From assembly GCA_947489685.1 (NCBI GenBank), contig CANLEM010000003.1, positions 558,001 through 622,000 on the forward strand: a stretch of 64,000 bases of DNA. Reading direction: 5' to 3'. A program made the translations under genes and the position numbers. Under the pieces are notes generated by a model that was not told the DNA's origin, did not search any database, and saw only the letters and a list, made by a program, of their open reading frames with translations. Positions 9,633 through 18,140 of the stretch are shown here, piece after piece. Every line of letters starts with the position of its first letter. Position 1 is the stretch's first letter. Origin of the DNA: an uncultured Aquimarina sp. (GTDB lineage Bacteria; Bacteroidota; Bacteroidia; Flavobacteriales; Flavobacteriaceae).

Positions 9633-9749
9633 ATGAGAGCAATAGGGTTAATAGAAAGAATAAGTTGGGAATCATCAAAACTGTATGATGAGTTTTTATA
9701 TACCAAAACAAAACATATAGTAAAAGGTTTATATTCTGTAAAATGTAAT
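9633..9749 (+). pseudogene. Relic of the 5' end of an Asp/Glu racemase gene
   Basis: The first ~41 codons of this frame align without gaps to the start of the racemase at 4179: IGLI, then WESSKLY, a shared Glu, the GxxS spacing and the MV pair fall at the same residue numbers. The glycine-rich GGMG motif has become ERIS, so it cannot work as a racemase. It runs in frame into the LamG protein. Confidence 0.6.
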
Positions 9750-10589
9750 ATGGTTTGGATATCTAGAGTATTCTTTTTTCTCATTACCACTATTTCTTTT
9801 TCGCAAAACAAAGACTTAAAAGATCATGTGCTTTTTTACAGTTCTTTTGACGGGAAATTAACAGCAGATATCTCTACCGGTGATGCAATGATATATACCG
9901 CAGATAGTTATAAAAAGGCAGATGATGCCAAACCAGGCATACACAACCCTGATGTTATCTTAGCAAAAAACAAAGGCCTTACTGGTGATGCGCTTCATTT
10001 TACAGAAAAAAACACAACTGCTATTTTTTATAAGGCTTTTAAAAATGTAGGTTACAGTCGTGAATCTTGGAGTGGTACCGTTTCATTTTGGTTGCAATTA
10101 GATCCCAACAAAGACCTAGCTCCAGGTTATTGCGACCCAATATGTATTACAGATGTGAGATACAATGATGCTGCCTTATGGGTAGATTTTACCGATGATA
10201 ACCCACGAAAATTTAGATTGGGAGCAATGGGAGATTTAAAAGTATGGAATCCAGAAAACAAAAATGATGAGGCTAAGTGGGAAAAACGTACCGTTACTGT
10301 AACACAACCGCCTTTTAAGAAAGGAAAATGGACACACGTTGTCATTACTTTTTCAAAAGTAAATACCACAAACTCTGTATTCAAATTATACCTAAATGGT
10401 AAATATAACGGTGTTATAAAAGATATTAACGATCCTTTTACATGGGAAGCAGAAAATGGGAAAATTATGCTAGGTTTAGGCTATATTGGATTGATGGATG
10501 AACTTACCATTTTTGATAAGCCACTAGATCCAAAAGAAGTGAATTCTATTTTTGAATTAAAAAATGGTGTAAAAACGTTATTTGAATAG
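9750..10589 (+). CDS. Secreted LamG/concanavalin-A-like domain protein
   Basis: The longest frame begins at 9633, but the ATG at 9750 gives a clean signal peptide (MVWISRVFFFLITTISFSQ) and is chosen. The remaining ~260 residues form one LamG/ConA-like jelly roll: an early FYSSFDG, GTVSFWLQLDP, KGKWTHVVITF, FKLYLNGK and LMDELTIFDKPL are the usual strand signatures. It probably binds a glycan or acts in a surface complex; no catalytic residues identify an enzyme. It may follow the LytTR pair upstream or have its own promoter. Confidence 0.75.
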   Translation: MVWISRVFFFLITTISFSQNKDLKDHVLFYSSFDGKLTADISTGDAMIYTADSYKKADDAKPGIHNPDVILAKNKGLTGDALHFTEKNTTAIFYKAFKNVGYSRESWSGTVSFWLQLDPNKDLAPGYCDPICITDVRYNDAALWVDFTDDNPRKFRLGAMGDLKVWNPENKNDEAKWEKRTVTVTQPPFKKGKWTHVVITFSKVNTTNSVFKLYLNGKYNGVIKDINDPFTWEAENGKIMLGLGYIGLMDELTIFDKPLDPKEVNSIFELKNGVKTLFE

Positions 10590-10623
10590 GAGAGTAGTAG
10601 TGTCTGCATTATATCAAAGTGTT

Positions 10624-11322
10624 TTAAAGCCACTTCTTCTTTATGTCTTTGTACTTGGTTCTTCCGATAGGGATGCGTGTTCCATTTTTTAGCTCAACCA
10701 TATATTTACTTCCAGATTCTACAATAATTTCCTTTACTTCAGATATCTTCACCATGTATGATTTGTGGATCCGTTCAAAAAAAGACGATAATAATTGTTC
10801 CAGCTTTTCGAGTGATTTATCATGCAGTTCTTTTTTTCCATCTGCTAGAAAAATTTCTGTATACGCTCCAGCTCCTTTTATGTACAGTACATCTTCAACG
10901 GGTATTAATTGTATCCTTTGTCTTTTTTTTATTGCTAAAAACTTAATATCATTCGTTTTTCTTTTTTCCTTTTTGATAGTCTTATGTAAAGCTTGCTCTA
11001 ACCGATCTCGATTAAAGGGTTTTGGCACAAAATCTAGAACTCCATATTCAAAAGCAGTAATTGCCTGCTCTTTATAAGCAGAAATAATTATCGTATGAAA
11101 TGATCTGGAAACTGCAGTAGTAAGCAAGTCAAAACCATTGTTACCATTAAGATTTAAATCCAGAAGAACAAGGTCTAATGTGTTATTTTCGATAAATCGC
11201 AAAGCCTCATAAAGTGTGTTAATATGTGTTAGTGATTGCAGGGTATCCCCACAAATATCACGTGTCATTCGTTCAATTCTTTTGGCGATTCTTGATTCGT
11301 CTTCAACAATTAAAATATGCAT
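10624..11322 (-). CDS. LytTR-family response regulator
   Basis: A 232-residue receiver plus LytTR protein. IVEDE and LDLVLLDLNLNGNNG hold the acidic pocket and phospho-Asp, FVPKPFNRDRL the Lys, and VLYIKGAGAYTEIF with FFERIHKSYMV mark the LytTR domain. Four bases downstream of its kinase. The pair is divergent from a run of exported hydrolase genes starting at 13156. Confidence 0.92.
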   Translation of the reverse strand: MHILIVEDESRIAKRIERMTRDICGDTLQSLTHINTLYEALRFIENNTLDLVLLDLNLNGNNGFDLLTTAVSRSFHTIIISAYKEQAITAFEYGVLDFVPKPFNRDRLEQALHKTIKKEKRKTNDIKFLAIKKRQRIQLIPVEDVLYIKGAGAYTEIFLADGKKELHDKSLEKLEQLLSSFFERIHKSYMVKISEVKEIIVESGSKYMVELKNGTRIPIGRTKYKDIKKKWL

Positions 11323-11326
11323 CTCC

Positions 11327-13009
11327 TTAGGAATATATTTTTATGGTGTTTTTCCATCCGTGGCTTACGGGTTCTGAAGTAAAATCCCATTGTTCCTGAT
11401 AACTTTCTGTTAGTCTGGCTTTAATATATTTTAGTCCAGTACCTTCTTTATTGCCATTCTTTGTTCCTGCTAATATACTACCGAATGTTAAAAATGTATA
11501 GCACTTATAATTAGTATTCGATTCAAAAACCAGTTTAAATAGGATACTGTTATCTTCCAAAGGTAAGCTATGCGTAATTCCGTTTTCTAATAACGTATGA
11601 AGAATTCCAGGTGGTATTTTTTGTTCAAAATCTATGTTTTCTTCTTGCCAAGAATAGTTAATTTCTTTTCGATATTCCATAATCTCAAGATGAGTACGAC
11701 AAAGTGCTATTTCTTGTGAAATAGGAATCAATGTTTGATTTTCTATCTGATTAAATAGATCAAATTCTTTGGCTAAAGCTTCTATAAATAAAACCCCTTT
11801 GTGTGGAGCTTCTTCTACCCAATCTATTAATGAAGTTAAGGTGTTCATTAAAAAATGAGGTTGAATATTTTTTTTGAGCAATTCCAGACGCAACCGTGTA
11901 GATTGCACCAAAGAAATTTCATAGGCAAGTCGTTGTTCTTTGATTCGTAGAGAAAGTAAATAAAACATTCCGAGAAGAATGATGCTAAAACTTATGAAAA
12001 TACCGATGCTAAAACGAGTGACAAAATTGATGACTAAGGACAAAAGAAGTGTCAACAGTACGAGGCGAGCACCTTTCACTTTTTTATAGACTCCAAATGC
12101 CACGATCCCAAATGAAAACAACCACATGCTTAAAGCCATATTATTGGCTGTTAATTCGAAAACATATCTCGATAGGAAAAATAATAACAGAAGACCGGCA
12201 TAGATGATGAATAGCAATTTTCGATAGGGGAAAGGAAACTGCATCGAAAAATAGAACGGTATCAAAAAAGAAATACCAAGCATAAGAGTACCTATAATCT
12301 GTAAACGTACAATATGCATACTGTAATGGATAGGTATATAGGCTTTACTGTACTCTGCTAATATTAATGTAAAAAAGAGAAAACAGCTAATGCTAAAAAT
12401 TAGTGTTGCATACTCTTTTTTGTTACTTAAAAAGAGGAATAGAAAATAGAAAGATGCGATAAGAAAAGCTCCTGCAAAAAGATGCATATAGGAAGATTCG
12501 GTGAGTCGATCATTTAATAGATCGTCGTAATAATCCATGTGTAATTCCCATATTCCAGAATGATCCGGAAAATAATAAAGACTTGAACGTATCGCCAATA
12601 GATGTTCTCCTTTTTCTGTTAGATGAGTAGGGATGCTAAAAGTTGCCCACATTTTCCCTTCGGGTGGTAGTACCGCTTCCTGACCTGGATTCCCGTTTTT
12701 TCCGACCAAAATCCCATCCCAAAAAACTTCATACTCTCCATAAACATCCAATTGGATTCCATAGGGATGTAATGGCTCAGAGGTTTTTAAAATATCGATT
12801 GGAGTTCTTAACCAGTAAATCTGACCATCATATACTATTGGTTTTTCTTTTTCCCAGTACTGATCATTCAGGTCCTTGGCAGCCCATTCTTTTTGATCTC
12901 CAACCTTGAATACGGTCTTATGTTCCTTGAAAATTGGACTTTGAGAACAGGAAGTCACAAGTAGTATCAAACATATTAAAAGGAAATTGGATAAGGATTT
13001 CACGTTCAT
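11327..13009 (-). CDS. 7TMR-DISM-type LytS sensor kinase
   Basis: A 560-residue membrane kinase. A lipoprotein-like signal (VTSCSQS) precedes an extracytoplasmic beta-rich region (residues ~30-165) resembling a galactose-binding fold, then seven hydrophobic helices (~170-355), a short coiled coil and a PF06580 kinase core. The phospho-acceptor block is KNIQPHFLMNTLTSL, and ATPase motifs are TLLENGITH and GTGLKYIKARL. The large sensory part suggests it detects a soluble ligand such as a sugar. Its regulator gene follows after four bases. Confidence 0.87.
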   Translation of the reverse strand: MNVKSLSNFLLICLILLVTSCSQSPIFKEHKTVFKVGDQKEWAAKDLNDQYWEKEKPIVYDGQIYWLRTPIDILKTSEPLHPYGIQLDVYGEYEVFWDGILVGKNGNPGQEAVLPPEGKMWATFSIPTHLTEKGEHLLAIRSSLYYFPDHSGIWELHMDYYDDLLNDRLTESSYMHLFAGAFLIASFYFLFLFLSNKKEYATLIFSISCFLFFTLILAEYSKAYIPIHYSMHIVRLQIIGTLMLGISFLIPFYFSMQFPFPYRKLLFIIYAGLLLLFFLSRYVFELTANNMALSMWLFSFGIVAFGVYKKVKGARLVLLTLLLSLVINFVTRFSIGIFISFSIILLGMFYLLSLRIKEQRLAYEISLVQSTRLRLELLKKNIQPHFLMNTLTSLIDWVEEAPHKGVLFIEALAKEFDLFNQIENQTLIPISQEIALCRTHLEIMEYRKEINYSWQEENIDFEQKIPPGILHTLLENGITHSLPLEDNSILFKLVFESNTNYKCYTFLTFGSILAGTKNGNKEGTGLKYIKARLTESYQEQWDFTSEPVSHGWKNTIKIYS

Positions 13010-13155
13010 TTTTGATGCAGTATTACGGATGCAAGCTAACCATTATACAATTGCTTTTAGAGTCGTTCATTAGGATATAGAGCAGTTGGTGAAATTTACA
13101 TTGTATACTCGAGAGAAATAAACATCTTTTGCAAGGTACAAAATATCAAGAAAGC

Positions 13156-14046
13156 ATGAAGATTAAAAGTTTGAAGCACGTAAAACCCTTATTCATTTTA
13201 ACTTTCCTATTAGGTTGTATTGCCTTTTGTCAGGAAAGTGATAAATCAAAATCTTATACAATTGGTTATACATCATTATCATCAGGTATTATAGAAATTT
13301 ATCAAAAAAATACTGAAGGTAAATCAACTATTAAAAGTACAAATGAGAATGGTGGTTATGTGGCTTGGTCTCCTGATGGAAAACGTATTGCTTTTTATGC
13401 AAAATATGATGACAAAAAGACTTGGTCTATTCATACAATGAATAGTGATGGCACGAATAGAAAACGATTAACTCATGCCAAAAACAAATGGGATAATGCT
13501 CCTGATTGGTCTCCAGATGGAACAAAAATTGTTTTTGCAAGAGAATATAAAGATGCTGAAGGGGTTTGGCATCCCGAAATTTGGATTATGAATTCAGATG
13601 GTAGTGAACAGACACAAATAAAGTCACTAAAAGGGAGTAATCCTTATTTTACTCCAGACGGTAAAATTGTCTTTTCTTGGGAATTCGAAGATAAAAGTAG
13701 TGCTATAAGTATAGCAGATATTGATGGAAAAAATATCATTCGGCTAACACATAATGGTGCTAAAGAATGGCATCCAGATGTTTCTCCTGACGGCAAGCAA
13801 ATTGCTTTTATGTCTGATAGAGACGGAAACTTTGAAATTTATATAATGGATATAAATGGCTCTAATCAAAAGCGATTGACATATAATGATGTTCGTGATT
13901 CTATGCCATCCTGGTCACCCGATGGTTCTCAACTAATCTTTATTTCAAAAACGGATGGAATACCTACGATTTATAGTATGAATAAGGATGGCACTTCAGT
14001 AAAAAAAATTATATCCAATGGAGGACAGGCTGCATGGTTAAAATAG
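13156..14046 (+). CDS. TolB-like PD40 repeat protein
   Basis: About 296 residues from the ATG at 13156; a TTG nine codons upstream is less likely, because the ATG begins the signal peptide (ILTFLLGCIAFCQ). Five WD40-like PD40 blades are visible by their repeated SPDGxxIxF cores (WSPDGKRIAFY, WSPDGTKIVFA, FTPDGKIVFSW, VSPDGKQIAFM, WSPDGSQLIFI), an incomplete propeller similar to the TolB C-terminal part. Probably a periplasmic binding or scaffold protein for the neighbouring hydrolases. It starts a plus-strand cluster. Confidence 0.85.
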   Translation: MKIKSLKHVKPLFILTFLLGCIAFCQESDKSKSYTIGYTSLSSGIIEIYQKNTEGKSTIKSTNENGGYVAWSPDGKRIAFYAKYDDKKTWSIHTMNSDGTNRKRLTHAKNKWDNAPDWSPDGTKIVFAREYKDAEGVWHPEIWIMNSDGSEQTQIKSLKGSNPYFTPDGKIVFSWEFEDKSSAISIADIDGKNIIRLTHNGAKEWHPDVSPDGKQIAFMSDRDGNFEIYIMDINGSNQKRLTYNDVRDSMPSWSPDGSQLIFISKTDGIPTIYSMNKDGTSVKKIISNGGQAAWLK

Positions 14047-14122
14047 TCAAATAAATAGAAATGAGAACCAGCAATTTTTTAATACCAATAATCTTTCTAT
14101 CACTATAAAACACTTATAAATA

Positions 14123-16168
14123 ATGAAAAACAAAATAGGACTTGTGCTTTTAATGCTTATTATACTTATACATAGTAGCTTTGCTCAACAAAGAGATACT
14201 CGAGCACCAGAGGCTACAGCTGCCGAAGCAAAGCTTTCATACAGGGAGATTCCTGATCTCAAAAAAGCTTTTATCAATGTAACGCCAACTGATAGAAAAG
14301 ATGGTATCCTTGTGGGAGAATTAGGCACAGATGGTGGTAATAAAGCGATGATTCTTAAACTAGCACAGGAGATCGCAGACAATAGATATGGTAAATACGA
14401 TAGTTTCCTAATTGCTCACAAGGGTAAGCTTCTTTTTGAATCCTATTATTTACGTGGCCGTATCAACCTGCCACATTATCAAGCATCAGCGACTAAAACC
14501 TATACTAGCTTAGCACTAGGTCGTGCTATCCAGATGGGGTATCTATCCATGGCCGATTTGGACAAACCGCTAATCAGTTTTCTCAAAGACCTGGATCCAA
14601 CAAAATTTGTTGAAGGTGCAGAAAAGATCACGCTTAATCATGCACTGACGATGCGTACAGGTATCCGCATTAGTAAAGAACAGGAAGAAGAATTCAAGAA
14701 AAACCCTGCTATGTTAAAAGGGCAAGGTCGGGTTCAAGTTTTACTTGAGTATAGCGAGCCTATAACTTCAGTATCTCAGAGTTTTAAATATGGTTATGGT
14801 CCTGGTTTGGTAATGCAAGTCATCAATGCCGTTGTGCCAGGTACGGCCAAAGACTTTATTAAAAATGAACTTCTCGATAAAATGAGAATCAAGAATTATG
14901 GTTGGCGAACAGCTGTAAGTGGACTACCAGAATCTGGATGGCGTACAAGGTTCACCTCACGCGATATGATTAAGTGGGGAACTTTGGCTATGAACAAAGG
15001 AAAATGGAATGGAGAACAGTTGATTCCTGAAGCGTATCTAAAGAAAGCAACTAGTAGAATCTTATATACCGGCGATGACGATGTCTACGGCGGTGGCAAA
15101 GATGTATCTAATCAAGGGTATGGTTATTTCTGGTGGAGTGGAGATTTGAAAGTTGGCAACAAAAGCTATTTCTGCACATCTGCACAGGGCGGTAACGGTC
15201 AGTATATCATTCTAATCAAGGAGTTGGATTTGATGGTTGTGATTACCGCTCATGATAACGATAACCGTACCCTGCAAATAACTGCAGAGAGTATTTTACC
15301 AGCTTTTATTCAAAATTCTATTCCAATAATGAATAAAAATAGTGATAGTCAAGACAATTATCCAGTTTTAAAAGAGCACTATCTTGGGCAAAAGCCACCG
15401 GGGTTAATACCAGAACCTTTTGCTCCTGGTATGATTACAACAAAAAAATGGGAGTATGGTGGTGTCTTTACACCCGACCTAAAAGAATTCTATTTCATCA
15501 GAGAAGTTGGAGAAGTCAAGGAAAACAAAAAGCAGGAATTTGTTGTTTATCAATATAAAAATAATCAATGGCAAGAGTCGGTTATATCGCCTAGGGTAGG
15601 GCAGTCTTTTATCTCTCCCGATGGTAAAACTATGCATTTGGGTAGAAGATATAAAAAACGTACCGAAAATGGAGGTTGGTCAGAAATCAAAAAACTAAGT
15701 ACTCCTTTTGAAGAAATACAAATTATGCGCCTTACGGCATCGCTAAAAGGAACCTATGTTTTTGATGAGATAGGTATGCCAGACGGAGATGGTGTTATTC
15801 GTTATTCGCGATTAACAAACGGGAAACGTGAAAAACCGCAACCCTTTGGTAAAGAAATCAATACCGGAAAAATGAATGCTCACCCATTTATCGCCCCAGA
15901 TGAATCTTATTTGATATGGGATGGTGAACGAGATAGTGGGTATGGTGATTCTGATATCTACATAAGTTTTAAACAGCAAGATGGTTCTTGGGGAGATGCT
16001 ATTAACTTGGGAGATCAGATCAATACAAAAGCCTGGGAAGCTGCGGCAACGGTCACCCCGGATGGCAAATATCTTTTCTTTAATAGAAATATGGGCTCAG
16101 GTAACTATGAAAATGTAGATATATTCTGGGTGGATGCTAAGATTATTGAGAACCTAAGACCCAAATAA
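14123..16168 (+). CDS. Beta-lactamase-fold serine hydrolase fused to PD40 repeats
   Basis: A 681-residue exported protein. A signal peptide ends at SSFAQQ. Residues ~45-390 are a class C beta-lactamase/penicillin-binding-like hydrolase: SxxK at Ser122-Lys125 (ASATKTYTS) and a late GGNGQY in the place of the KTG/HxG motif; the Tyr motif is probably YGYGPG. Residues ~410-681 carry PD40-type blades (SPDGKTMHLG, APDESYLIWDG, TPDGKYLFFN). The hydrolase half is strongly similar to the C-terminal half of the protein at 43222, where it is fused to an esterase instead. The substrate (peptide, ester or D-amino acid) cannot be deduced. Confidence 0.85.
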   Translation: MKNKIGLVLLMLIILIHSSFAQQRDTRAPEATAAEAKLSYREIPDLKKAFINVTPTDRKDGILVGELGTDGGNKAMILKLAQEIADNRYGKYDSFLIAHKGKLLFESYYLRGRINLPHYQASATKTYTSLALGRAIQMGYLSMADLDKPLISFLKDLDPTKFVEGAEKITLNHALTMRTGIRISKEQEEEFKKNPAMLKGQGRVQVLLEYSEPITSVSQSFKYGYGPGLVMQVINAVVPGTAKDFIKNELLDKMRIKNYGWRTAVSGLPESGWRTRFTSRDMIKWGTLAMNKGKWNGEQLIPEAYLKKATSRILYTGDDDVYGGGKDVSNQGYGYFWWSGDLKVGNKSYFCTSAQGGNGQYIILIKELDLMVVITAHDNDNRTLQITAESILPAFIQNSIPIMNKNSDSQDNYPVLKEHYLGQKPPGLIPEPFAPGMITTKKWEYGGVFTPDLKEFYFIREVGEVKENKKQEFVVYQYKNNQWQESVISPRVGQSFISPDGKTMHLGRRYKKRTENGGWSEIKKLSTPFEEIQIMRLTASLKGTYVFDEIGMPDGDGVIRYSRLTNGKREKPQPFGKEINTGKMNAHPFIAPDESYLIWDGERDSGYGDSDIYISFKQQDGSWGDAINLGDQINTKAWEAAATVTPDGKYLFFNRNMGSGNYENVDIFWVDAKIIENLRPK

Positions 16169-16367
16169 CAAACCATGAAACAAACTGAAGTTGTTGTAGA
16201 ATAGTCTTTGGATGCAAAAACGACCTTATATAACAAGTCTGTGATGTTTCAAGCAACAATATCAACATTTCAACACAAAGTACTGCTATTGAGAGAGGAT
16301 TAAAACCATATTTGTGATGTAATACATAATCAACCCAGAAATAAATTCAGGTTAAAAAAATGACATC

Positions 16368-18020
16368 ATGAAAAATACATTTATCATTTTCTATCTATTA
16401 TTTTTCTTTCAATTATCAGCGCAAAAAACCGTAAGCGTAACACAATGGCAAGAAGATCTTCGTTTTATACAAAACACGATACATAATGACTATTCGTTTC
16501 TTTTTGTAAAAACAACAAAACAAGATTTTGACACCCAGGTAGAAGCACTTTATAATGACATTCCCAACTTACAAGAACACGAAATCCGAGTGGGATTGGC
16601 ACGTATCGTTTCCTTATTTAAATATGGTCATACACAAATCACCTATGGCACAACGGCAAGGAGCGGAATTTTACCCATCAATCTGTACCATTTTAATGAT
16701 GGTGTATATATCGAGGGTGTTCAAAAAGATCACAAAGAGGCTTTAGGTGCAAAAGTCTTGAAGATAGGTGATACGCCAATAGATAAAGCTTTAGCATTAG
16801 TTTATCCAGTAGTTCCTGTAGAAAACGAGCAATACTTTAAAGCTTATGGTTTACGATTTTTAATATCACCAGAAGTATTGCATGCACAACGCGTTATCCC
16901 AGAACTTTCAGAAACAGTTACGCTTACGTTAGAAAAAGAGGGAAAGGTCTTTACCCATGAATTTAAAACCATCAATACAAAAGATAAACCAAAAGCCTTC
17001 AATTTTACGTTACCAACAGAAGAGTGGCTAACGGCACGAAATACAGAGACAACAACACCTTTGTATTTAAAACATTTTGAGGATAAACTGTATTATTTTG
17101 AATATGTAGAAGATATCAAAACACTCTATGTTAGACAAAGCTCAGTATTTGATGATGCAAACGAAACACTTGAGCAGTTTTATAAGCGACTATTTCAATT
17201 TATTGATACGCACAGTATAGATAAGTTAGTTTATGATGTACGTCTTAATGGTGGTGGTAATAATTACAACAACCTTCCATTAATAAAAGGGATAATGGCA
17301 AGACCAAAAATTAATAAAACGGGTAATTTCTTTTTTATTATTGGTCGTGATACGTTTTCGGCCTGTCAAAATTTAACCAATGAAATCACTAGGTACACCG
17401 AGGCTATTTTGGTGGGTGAACCAACTTCAGAAAATGTCAATTTTTATGGAGATGCACGACCAGTAGTATTGCCAAATAGCAAGATTACAGCGTATATATC
17501 GTATTTATGGTGGCAAGATATGCCAGCATTAGAAAATGCAGATTGGACAGCACCTAGTATTCCTGTTTCCATAAGTTTTGATCAATATGCCAGTAATCGA
17601 GACCCTGTACTTGATGCAGCATTAACTTTTAACGCAGAGGGTTTTAAACCTAAACCAATGGAGTATATTACAGAGTTGTATGTATCTGGACAAGCACAAA
17701 AATTGGCAGAAGAACTGCCTAAAATGATACAAGACCCCCGATATGCTTTTTGTGATTTTGAAACAGAGCTAAACAAAAAAGGAAATCTTTTGTTACAAAG
17801 TGGTCGTGTACCAGAAATTCAGGCTTCCATTCAAGTGTTTTCTATGATTTCACAACTATTTCCAAATTCTGCAAAAACATATAAAAATTTAAGTCAAGCT
17901 TATTTAAAATTAGGTGATACCCAAAAAGCGATAGCCATACTTAAAAAGACTATTTCTTTGGATGCAGATGGTGATATCGGTAAAGCTGCCAAAGAAATAC
18001 TTTCGCAAATAACGAAGTAA
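16368..18020 (+). CDS. S41-family peptidase-like protein with C-terminal TPR
   Basis: A 550-residue secreted protein with a signal peptide ending in QLSAQK. The C-terminal-processing-protease core shows VYDVRLNGGGNN (~288-299) and the candidate nucleophile Ser331 in GRDTFSACQN. The usual Lys of the Ser-Lys dyad is not clear, so activity is uncertain. The last ~70 residues look like TPR helices (NLSQAYLKLGDTQKAIAIL). It is 199 bases after the beta-lactamase/PD40 gene and is last in the cluster. Confidence 0.78.
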   Translation: MKNTFIIFYLLFFFQLSAQKTVSVTQWQEDLRFIQNTIHNDYSFLFVKTTKQDFDTQVEALYNDIPNLQEHEIRVGLARIVSLFKYGHTQITYGTTARSGILPINLYHFNDGVYIEGVQKDHKEALGAKVLKIGDTPIDKALALVYPVVPVENEQYFKAYGLRFLISPEVLHAQRVIPELSETVTLTLEKEGKVFTHEFKTINTKDKPKAFNFTLPTEEWLTARNTETTTPLYLKHFEDKLYYFEYVEDIKTLYVRQSSVFDDANETLEQFYKRLFQFIDTHSIDKLVYDVRLNGGGNNYNNLPLIKGIMARPKINKTGNFFFIIGRDTFSACQNLTNEITRYTEAILVGEPTSENVNFYGDARPVVLPNSKITAYISYLWWQDMPALENADWTAPSIPVSISFDQYASNRDPVLDAALTFNAEGFKPKPMEYITELYVSGQAQKLAEELPKMIQDPRYAFCDFETELNKKGNLLLQSGRVPEIQASIQVFSMISQLFPNSAKTYKNLSQAYLKLGDTQKAIAILKKTISLDADGDIGKAAKEILSQITK

Positions 18021-18076
18021 TCAACATTACTTAAAGATTTAATCATATAGCAATGAATCTTAATACCATAATATAA

Positions 18077-18107
18077 AAACAACCTTCTAAAATCTAGAAG
18101 GTTGTTT
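18077..18107. terminator. Bidirectional terminator between convergent genes
   Basis: A perfect 13-bp stem (18077-18089 with 18095-18107) around a 5-nt loop, with A-rich sequence on the left and T-rich on the right. It lies between the S41 gene and the LPMO gene, which converge, and can serve both. Confidence 0.85.
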
Positions 18108-18140
18108 GTTGTAAAATTTTGTTCTATACGAAACTTGCTC

